In this document: one piece after another, positions 14,878-20,424 of the stretch
Layout: each line of letters starts with the position of its first letter
Numbering within the stretch: the stretch's first letter is position 1
Source: Flavobacteriales bacterium UBA1531
Lineage (GTDB): Bacteria; Bacteroidota; Bacteroidia; Flavobacteriales_D; Sanyastnellaceae
Length of the DNA: 22,697 bases
Assembly: GCA_002323795.1 (NCBI GenBank)
Contig: DCPZ01000049.1
Span: forward strand, 1 to 22,697
Direction of reading: 5' to 3'
Position numbers and translations under genes: made by a program
The notes under the pieces: generated by a model
The model's input: the letters and a program-made list of their open reading frames with translations, nothing else
Database searches by the model: none
Told to the model about the DNA's origin: nothing

Positions 14878-16762
14878 AAACATTCAAAGAGCGCACCAAG
14901 GAACGCTCATCGTCTCGGAATTGAATCGTGTAACGTCCTAATGGCCAGTAACTTACATCGAACACGGGGTCTCCTGCTCCGAACCATTGGCGCTCTGCAA
15001 CCTTTCTGCCTGTTGCATCAAAGGCTGTTGCGTTCCAACCATTTTGACCAGGTTCAAGATTCATAAAAAATTGGTCGCTGGCAGGGTTCGGAAATAACAC
15101 ACGATCTGCGAGTCCCAATTCATCCATTCCAATTGAGCAGTCATATACTGTGAGCAACATCGCATCTATGAATGAGCAACCTGTATCCGTTGAACCTTCC
15201 AAGATGAGGCTATATGTCCCAGCTGCAAAATCACCTGGAACAACATAAAAGAATTGGTTTGTGGAGCCGTCTTGCCATTGATAGTCGTATCCAATCGGTC
15301 CGTACACCAGCAATGGTTCATCTTCACAGATGATGGTATCACTTCCGATGGAGAAACCTCCCGCCTCAACCTCAGGAATGTAGGCGGTTAAGGAATTGGA
15401 ACACCCATTGGCATCGTTCAACGACAGTTGGTATGTACCAGGTAGCAAATCATATAGATTTTGCTCTTCAGATGTAAAGTCGTTGGGCCCGGACCAATTG
15501 AAAGTGTAGTCCGCCGTCGCTCCATCCACTGTGACTTCAACGGAGCCATCGGCTGCTTCACCGCAAGATGCTTCAACAATGGTCGTCTCAGTGCTCCAAG
15601 GTTCAGGTGTGGTTATGGTGCGAACCACCGTGAATTCAGCCCCGCACGTGGTGGTGATTGTTGCGGTATATGTTCCTGAACTGAGATTATAAATCCAAGC
15701 ATCATCTGAAGTGAAACCGTTGGGGCCGATCCAAGAACAACTGAAATCAGAACCACCGAAATTCACAAACGGCAACAAAAGACCATTCGGCTCAAAATCC
15801 TTATCCAATGGACACGAGACATTTCGCTGCTGCGCATCGGCGCTGATATCACTTTCTTCCAACGTCGAAACCGTAACATACGCATCACCCGTTTGACCGC
15901 CCCAACCTTCGATTTGAATGAGATAATCCGCTCCAATCTCGAGGCAACTTGTGTACATGATTGAACGGTAACCACCACATTGATCATCGCCAGCAGAAAT
16001 CAACTCATACGTGGACCAATCTTGACAGTCCTCAACTTTGTAAAGAGCGATCTGAGTATCGAAGCTGGCGCTGTCGGTGCATGTTGAAATCATCAAAGGC
16101 GCTTCGGCAGATGGAGAGAATGACACCCAGCCTGAACTGGTCACAGCTCCGTCGGAACCACACCACGATCCGGGCAATCCACACGCCCCGTTTGGCGCAG
16201 CCAATGGTGATGGTTCACCAGCCTGAGCGGTAGCACCTGCAGTCGAAATAATCACCGTAGCCCCATCAACCTCAACTGGAGCCGCATCGCACGGTACATC
16301 ATTTTCAACAAGTAGGCTCTCACCAGCAGTAAATGTCCAAACATTTCCCGCTCCTGATCCATAGAAAATCCCCGACAGAATTCCATTCATTTGCAGGTCA
16401 AAGCGTGAGCCACCATCTCCATAACTATCCACATGAACCAAGTCGTATGCTTCACCAGTGGTTACGCAAAACGGTCCCTCCATATATACCGCGTTGTTGT
16501 CATAGGTGGTGCCTCCGGATCCATCGTTTCCTGCTCCATCACATCCAACGCCCTCTGAATTACCGCCACTGGCCAAAAAATCCAGACTCCCACAACCCAA
16601 TCCCGACGGTGTCAATTCCCAATACATTTCATAAGCCCATTGGTCCGTATCAATTACCAAATCAAGGGCAGTTTCACCAGCATCACACTGCGAAAAAAGC
16701 TGCGCTGGTGCATTCAAGAAGCTGAAGAGTACAACAACAATGCTGAGTAGATTTACATTCAT
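14870..16762 (-). CDS. Secreted SprB-repeat protein with T9SS type A sorting domain
   Basis: This is an exported surface protein of 630 residues. I chose the ATG at 16762 because it begins a good signal peptide (MNVNLLSIVVVLFSFLNAPA) and because the only longer start is a TTG at 16780. The N-terminal module (about 28-150, with YWELTPSG and HVDSYGDGG) resembles that of the lysyl oxidase protein in this window. A PPC-like module follows (about 160-300, GWVSFSPSAEAPLMISTC). Two SprB-type repeats come next (about 310-470; each has WSGPN/WIGPN-GFTSD...YDLLPGTY-like segments). A short Ig-like segment precedes the type A C-terminal domain (about 555-630, VLFPNPASDQFF, ending in LVRSLNVLR). SprB repeats occur in adhesins used for gliding, so adhesion or matrix binding is likely. 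No enzymatic domain is visible. It is divergent from yaaA and converges on the aldolase gene. Confidence 0.9.
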   Translation of the reverse strand: MNVNLLSIVVVLFSFLNAPAQLFSQCDAGETALDLVIDTDQWAYEMYWELTPSGLGCGSLDFLASGGNSEGVGCDGAGNDGSGGTTYDNNAVYMEGPFCVTTGEAYDLVHVDSYGDGGSRFDLQMNGILSGIFYGSGAGNVWTFTAGESLLVENDVPCDAAPVEVDGATVIISTAGATAQAGEPSPLAAPNGACGLPGSWCGSDGAVTSSGWVSFSPSAEAPLMISTCTDSASFDTQIALYKVEDCQDWSTYELISAGDDQCGGYRSIMYTSCLEIGADYLIQIEGWGGQTGDAYVTVSTLEESDISADAQQRNVSCPLDKDFEPNGLLLPFVNFGGSDFSCSWIGPNGFTSDDAWIYNLSSGTYTATITTTCGAEFTVVRTITTPEPWSTETTIVEASCGEAADGSVEVTVDGATADYTFNWSGPNDFTSEEQNLYDLLPGTYQLSLNDANGCSNSLTAYIPEVEAGGFSIGSDTIICEDEPLLVYGPIGYDYQWQDGSTNQFFYVVPGDFAAGTYSLILEGSTDTGCSFIDAMLLTVYDCSIGMDELGLADRVLFPNPASDQFFMNLEPGQNGWNATAFDATGRKVAERQWFGAGDPVFDVSYWPLGRYTIQFRDDERSLVRSLNVLR

Positions 16763-16766
16763 GTTT

Positions 16767-16797
16767 CGAATATAACTCAATTGGAATGAGTGGCAAT
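16767..16797 (-). promoter_or_regulatory. Candidate promoter of the SprB-repeat protein gene
   Basis: On the minus strand, ATTG (16797-16794) is followed after 19 nt by TATATTCG (16774-16767), one base from TAnnTTTG. Only four bases (AAAC) separate it from the ATG at 16762. It interleaves with the plus-strand yaaA promoter, so the two divergent genes would compete for, or share, RNA polymerase in a 57-base gap. Confidence 0.45.
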
Positions 16798-16811
16798 AAA
16801 CCGTACTTTTG
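16780..16811 (+). promoter_or_regulatory. Candidate promoter of yaaA
   Basis: ATTG (16780-16783) is followed after 20 nt by TACTTTTG (16804-16811), a full -7 match. The ATG at 16820 lies 8 nt further on, predicting a leader of only a few bases. No separate regulator site is recognisable in the remaining bases. Confidence 0.5.
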
Positions 16812-16819
16812 AGGCCGCA

Positions 16820-17596
16820 ATGCTCATTCTCCTCTCTCCCTCTAAAACCATGGCTTCGGATTCACCTTCCGTCAACTTCCAGCCTAGAGAGCCTGAGTTT
16901 ATGAAAGACGCCGAACTGCTGATGTCAGGACTCCAAAAACTCGATGTCTCCGAGATTGAAACCCTCATGAAGGTGAGCACGGCCGTTGCAGGAGAAGCCC
17001 ATGACAGGTGCTCAAAATGGAACGTTCCATTCACAACTGAAAATTCAAAGCCAGCGGCATACGGATTCAAAGGAGCTGTGTACACGGGGCTCGATAGTCG
17101 TTCGTGGTCTGCAAAAGAAATGGACTTTGCTCAAAAGCACATTCGGATTTTGAGCGGTCTCTATGGTGTTCTCGGCCCCAAAGACCTGATGCAGCCGTAC
17201 CGTTTGGAAATGGGACTCAAATGGCCCAACACGGCAGAGACGAAAAACCTGTATGCCTTTTGGGGCGATAAGCTTCAACAGTCACTGAATAAAGAGGCGA
17301 ATGGACTCATCGTGAACCTCGCCAGCAACGAATACAGCAAAGCGGCTCTCCTGAAGACCATGGACAATCGTGTTATTACGCCGGTATTCAAAGATTTGAT
17401 CAAAGGAGAATACAAAGCATTGATGGCCTATGCCAAAGAAGCGCGTGGGACGATGGCGAAATACATCGTCCAAAATCGAATCACCAATCCCGAAGAAATG
17501 AAGGGGTTTGATGGCATGGGCTATCGCTGGGATGCATCACTATCAAGTGACAACACGTGGCTCTTTACCCGAGACAAAAATTCTATAGTAGCATGA
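16820..17596 (+). CDS. yaaA: YaaA family peroxide-stress protein (UPF0246)
   Basis: This is a 258-residue cytoplasmic protein of the YaaA/DUF328 family. In E. coli YaaA limits intracellular free iron during hydrogen peroxide stress and so protects DNA and proteins; the biochemical mechanism is still debated. The N-terminus MLILLSPSKTM matches the E. coli form (MLILISPAKT) and fixes the start at 16820 rather than the in-frame GTG at 16790. Other strongly conserved blocks are FKGAVYTGLDSRS (about 83-95), ILSGLYGVLGPKDLMQPYRL (about 113-132), LVNLASNEYSKA and GTMAKYIVQNRI. The length matches the family. The stop overlaps an ATG (ATGA at 17593) upstream of the FKBP gene, so the two are probably co-transcribed, which may link oxidative stress with envelope protein folding. 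Confidence 0.95.
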   Translation: MLILLSPSKTMASDSPSVNFQPREPEFMKDAELLMSGLQKLDVSEIETLMKVSTAVAGEAHDRCSKWNVPFTTENSKPAAYGFKGAVYTGLDSRSWSAKEMDFAQKHIRILSGLYGVLGPKDLMQPYRLEMGLKWPNTAETKNLYAFWGDKLQQSLNKEANGLIVNLASNEYSKAALLKTMDNRVITPVFKDLIKGEYKALMAYAKEARGTMAKYIVQNRITNPEEMKGFDGMGYRWDASLSSDNTWLFTRDKNSIVA

Positions 17597-17622
17597 AATC
17601 ATACGTATCTATCCGCCGAAAG

Positions 17623-18282
17623 ATGAAAAAAGTCTTCGGCATCATCATCATCTCAGCGCTTGTCACCAATGCACAAGCCCAAAATCCAACTCCATCCATG
17701 GAAGACATCAGTTACGCGCTTGGCGTATTGTTCGCGAAAAATCTGCAAGACCAAGGACTTGAAACCATCTCTACTGCCAAAATGTCGGAAGGCTTAGCCA
17801 GTCAAATGAAAGGCGATGCCCGACTCACGCCAGAACAAGCCAATCAAATGGTTGGAGAGTTTATGCAAACCAAACAAGCTGAGTCCTCCGCAGGATATGA
17901 TGCAGAGTGCCAAGCATTCCTTGCCGAAAACGCCAAGAAAGAAGGCATCCAAACCACCGCTTCTGGGCTCCAATATCGGCATGAGACTGTTGGCGAAGGA
18001 GATGCACCTACAGCTTCATCTACTGTGACTGTTCACTACCGCGGCACGTTGATCGACGGCACGGAATTCGACTCATCGTATTCTCGTGGTGAACCGATTT
18101 CTTTCCCACTGGGAAATGTAATCCCAGGCTGGACTGAAGGACTTCAGTTGATGAAGCCTGGTGGAAAGACCTTCTTTTACATTCCCCAGAATCTAGCGTA
18201 CGGAGCCAATCCAAATCCCAATGGTCCTATCCCACCGTTGGCTGCACTCATCTTTGAAGTCGAGCTGATCTCAGTCCAATAA
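17623..18282 (+). CDS. Periplasmic FKBP-type peptidyl-prolyl isomerase (FkpA/Mip-like)
   Basis: This is a 219-residue prolyl isomerase that assists folding of exported proteins. The signal peptide MKKVFGIIIISALVTNAQAQ favours the ATG at 17623; the ATG at 17593, which overlaps the yaaA stop, would add ten residues and is also possible. No lipobox Cys is present, so the mature protein should be soluble in the periplasm. Residues about 25-100 form the helical Mip-type dimerisation region (ISYALGVLFAKNL ... MSEGLASQM). The FKBP domain spans about 115-219, with VHYRGTLIDGTEFDSS, the VIPGWTEGL active-site loop and a late AYGANP segment. The hydrophobic pocket residues (Tyr, Phe, Asp, Val-Ile, Trp, Tyr) look intact. 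It is the second gene of a yaaA-FKBP unit closed by a strong terminator. Confidence 0.93.
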   Translation: MKKVFGIIIISALVTNAQAQNPTPSMEDISYALGVLFAKNLQDQGLETISTAKMSEGLASQMKGDARLTPEQANQMVGEFMQTKQAESSAGYDAECQAFLAENAKKEGIQTTASGLQYRHETVGEGDAPTASSTVTVHYRGTLIDGTEFDSSYSRGEPISFPLGNVIPGWTEGLQLMKPGGKTFFYIPQNLAYGANPNPNGPIPPLAALIFEVELISVQ

Positions 18283-18305
18283 GAAACTCAAGGACTCAAC
18301 TGAAA

Positions 18306-18335
18306 AACCTCAGGGCTCTGCTCTGGGGTTTTTTA
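18306..18335 (+). terminator. Intrinsic terminator after the yaaA-FKBP unit
   Basis: AACCTCAG (18306-18313) pairs with CTGGGGTT (18323-18330), with one G-U wobble, around a nine-base loop. A T-run (18329-18334) follows. It lies 23 bases after the FKBP stop. Confidence 0.85.
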
Positions 18336-18417
18336 TTGCTCCATTTCAAAGGAGAATTAGCATGAATGCGTCGATGCTTAGGTCGAGATTCAGCCGCTGT
18401 TCATTAGTTTGCAGTCC

Positions 18418-19695
18418 ATGAATGCACTCATCACCAATGATGCCACCGTACTGGGGCTACTCATCGCCACCTTGGCACTCGTTTTCCACTGCAGCTCGCT
18501 GCCGAGATTCAAAGGGTTTTTCAAAATAATCCCTTCCTTGCTCCTCTGTTACTTCTTGCCCGCCGCGTACAATTCATTGGGCCTGGTAGACGGTGAAGCG
18601 TCCAACCTGTATTTCGTTGCATCCCGATACTTGCTGCCTGCAAGTCTCGTCTTGCTCTGTTTGAGCATCGACCTCAAAGGCATTTGGAATTTGGGGCCCA
18701 AGGCGCTCATCATGTTTTTCACAGCGACCATTGGTATCGTCATTGGCGGTCCGATTGCCTTGTGGGCAGTCAGCTTCATTGAACCAGCTGTTTTGGGTGG
18801 TGATTCACCTGAAGCATTTTGGCGCGGTCTATCAACTGTCGCAGGAAGTTGGATTGGAGGAGGTGCGAACCAAGCAGCTCTGAAAGAAATCTCTCAAACG
18901 CTCGATGATCAATTCAGCGCGATGCTCATCGTCGATGTATTCGTAGCTAATCTTTGGATGCCTTTCCTTTTGGTGGGTGCAGGAATGAGTGCCGTATTGG
19001 ACCGCAAGCTCAAGGCCGATTCCTCCGCTGTGGATGCGTTAAAAGAAAAGGTGGAGAAATTCCAACTGGGAATTGCCCGCATCCCAACATTTCAAGACCT
19101 CATGATCATTGGAGGCATTGCATTTGGCGCTGTCGCTGTGGCTCATATCACTGCAGATGGTTTGAGTCCTGCGTTCAAATGGTGGTTCGGGTCAATCCTA
19201 TCTTCTAACCCTGATAGCTTTGTTCAATACCTGAGCAGCTTGGAACAAGGGTTCTTTTGGCTTGTAGTAGCTGCAACTGCAATTGGCATCGGGCTTAGTT
19301 TCACCAAGCTTCGCAATTATGAAGGTGCTGGCGCCAGCAAAGTGGGAAGTGCATTTCTCTATGTCTTAGTCGCTACGATTGGAATGAAAATGGATGTGGT
19401 TGAATTGTATCACAACTGGGATTTATACTGGTCGGTCATCCTCATCGGTCTGTTGTGGATGGGCATCCACATCATCACGTTATTGACTGTGGCCAAAATT
19501 ATCAAAGCCCCCTTCTTTTTTGTCGCTGTTGGCTCACAAGCCAATGTTGGCGGAGCGGCCTCTGCTCCCATTGTCGCTAGCGCTTTCTCGCCTGCTTTGG
19601 CTCCGGTAGGAGTCTTACTCGCTGTGCTGGGTTACGCAGTCGGTACCGTGGGTGCGATTGTGTGCATGGAGCTCATGCATGCCATTTCGATGTGA
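18418..19695 (+). CDS. DUF819 family multi-pass membrane protein
   Basis: This is a 425-residue inner-membrane protein of the DUF819 (YjcL-like) family, function unknown. It has about ten to twelve hydrophobic segments. Characteristic blocks are RYLLPASLVLLCLSIDLKGI (about 70-89), TVAGSWIGGGANQAALKEI (about 139-157) and VGSQANVGGAASAPIVASAF (about 372-391). The two glycine-rich re-entrant-like stretches, one in each half, hint at an inverted-repeat transporter fold like that of sodium/substrate symporters, which is inference. A cytoplasmic charged loop (KLKADSSAVDALKEKVEKF) divides the halves. I chose the ATG at 18418 over an in-frame TTG at 18409. A near-match -7 box, TTAGTTTG (18404-18411), ends 6 nt before it. 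The preceding terminator separates it from the FKBP gene, and it converges on ribA with a 19-base gap. Confidence 0.9.
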   Translation: MNALITNDATVLGLLIATLALVFHCSSLPRFKGFFKIIPSLLLCYFLPAAYNSLGLVDGEASNLYFVASRYLLPASLVLLCLSIDLKGIWNLGPKALIMFFTATIGIVIGGPIALWAVSFIEPAVLGGDSPEAFWRGLSTVAGSWIGGGANQAALKEISQTLDDQFSAMLIVDVFVANLWMPFLLVGAGMSAVLDRKLKADSSAVDALKEKVEKFQLGIARIPTFQDLMIIGGIAFGAVAVAHITADGLSPAFKWWFGSILSSNPDSFVQYLSSLEQGFFWLVVAATAIGIGLSFTKLRNYEGAGASKVGSAFLYVLVATIGMKMDVVELYHNWDLYWSVILIGLLWMGIHIITLLTVAKIIKAPFFFVAVGSQANVGGAASAPIVASAFSPALAPVGVLLAVLGYAVGTVGAIVCMELMHAISM

Positions 19696-19714
19696 TTTTC
19701 AGCCCTTGAAGCGT

Positions 19715-20290
19715 TTAGCCCAAGTAATGTCCCATAGCAGCCCGCTTGACTTCCAAATAACCTGCGTTTTCAGGTCGTGCTTCGATGACCAATGGAACCC
19801 GTTCTTTTACCTCGATGCCGAAAGCCTCAAGAGCTTTTACTTTCAAAGGGTTGTTGGTCATCAATCGAATGACAGGAATCTTCAAGTCTTTTAATATTCT
19901 TGCGGCGACCTCATAGGACCGGGAGTCGGATTGATGTCCCAATGCCTCATTCGCTTCAATCGTATTCAGGCCTTCATCTTGAAGATTGTACGCCTTAAGC
20001 TTTTCAACGAGCCCTATGCCCCTGCCTTCCTGCCTCAGGTAAATCAATACTCCACCCTTTTTGCCAATTTCCTCCAGCGAGCGATCGAGCTGCTCCCCGC
20101 ACTCACAACGTGTGGAATGAAACATATCTCCCGTCATGCACTCGCTATGTATCCGAGCCAACGGCACAACCCCTCTTGCTACCGGTGCATGGAGAACGAC
20201 ATGAGGAAAAAGATCCTTCTCATCTCCGTAAGCGGACATTGAGAATTCTCCGAGTGAAGTTGGCAATCGGGATGTTACTAGCTTTTTCAC
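19715..20290 (-). CDS. ribA: GTP cyclohydrolase II
   Basis: This enzyme catalyses the first step of riboflavin synthesis, converting GTP to 2,5-diamino-6-ribosylamino-4-pyrimidinone 5'-phosphate with release of formate and pyrophosphate. The protein has 191 residues, the length of a stand-alone enzyme without the RibB domain. The zinc ligands Cys51, Cys62 and Cys64 stand in HSECMTGDMFHSTRCECG. LRQEGRGIGL (about 85-94), Tyr101 in KAYNLQDEG, and Asp122/Arg124 in GHQSDSRS match the catalytic set. MTNNPLKVKALEAFGI and RVPLVIEARPEN complete the signature. The start is a GTG at 20290; the nearest ATG (20239) would remove the conserved RLPTSLGEF segment, so GTG is preferred. A full -7 box (20302-20295) ends four bases upstream, leaving no room for an FMN riboswitch, and a 20-bp palindrome lies at the -33 position. 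Confidence 0.95.
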   Translation of the reverse strand: MKKLVTSRLPTSLGEFSMSAYGDEKDLFPHVVLHAPVARGVVPLARIHSECMTGDMFHSTRCECGEQLDRSLEEIGKKGGVLIYLRQEGRGIGLVEKLKAYNLQDEGLNTIEANEALGHQSDSRSYEVAARILKDLKIPVIRLMTNNPLKVKALEAFGIEVKERVPLVIEARPENAGYLEVKRAAMGHYLG

Positions 20291-20294
20291 TTGT

Positions 20295-20302
20295 CAAAGA
20301 TA
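20295..20302 (-). promoter_or_regulatory. Candidate -7 box of ribA
   Basis: Minus-strand TATCTTTG (20302-20295) is a full match to TAnnTTTG and lies four bases (ACAA) before the GTG start of ribA. At 19-21 nt upstream there is no TTTG; that position is occupied by the palindrome at 20322-20341. Confidence 0.5.
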
Positions 20303-20321
20303 ATTGAAGATTATGCTGCAG

Positions 20322-20341
20322 TGATTCATTTCAATGAATCA
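20322..20341. promoter_or_regulatory. 20-bp perfect palindrome, candidate operator upstream of ribA
   Basis: TGATTCATTTCAATGAATCA is a perfect dyad with 9-bp arms around TC. It begins 32 bases upstream of the ribA start and covers the place where a -33 element would be relative to the -7 box. Position and symmetry suit a dimeric regulator that replaces or blocks the -33 contact. The AT-rich arms and lack of a T-run argue against a terminator. The regulator is unknown. Confidence 0.45.
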
Positions 20342-20368
20342 TTGTTTGTCTCGCATTCGGTGAAAAAG

Positions 20369-20401
20369 AAAAAGCCAGCTCCTTCAAGGAACCGGCTTTT
20401 T
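20369..20401 (-). terminator. Intrinsic terminator, probably bidirectional
   Basis: AAAAAGCC (20369-20376) pairs with GGCTTTTT (20394-20401), and CTCC pairs partly with GGA in the inner stem. On the minus strand the stem is followed by TTTTTCTTTTTC, so it closes the large repeat-protein gene, whose stop is 24 bases upstream. It separates that gene from ribA on the same strand. Confidence 0.85.
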
Positions 20402-20424
20402 CTATGTTTGTTCTTTTTAGTGGC

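Noticed and set aside
16333..16725. 130-residue plus-strand frame opposite the SprB-repeat protein
   Set aside because: It is rich in His and Pro, as expected from reading an Asp/Gly-rich gene backwards; no start signal or family.
20236..20341. FMN riboswitch upstream of ribA
   Set aside because: The predicted leader is only a few bases, and no RFN-type paired structure can be seen between the terminator at 20369 and the start codon.
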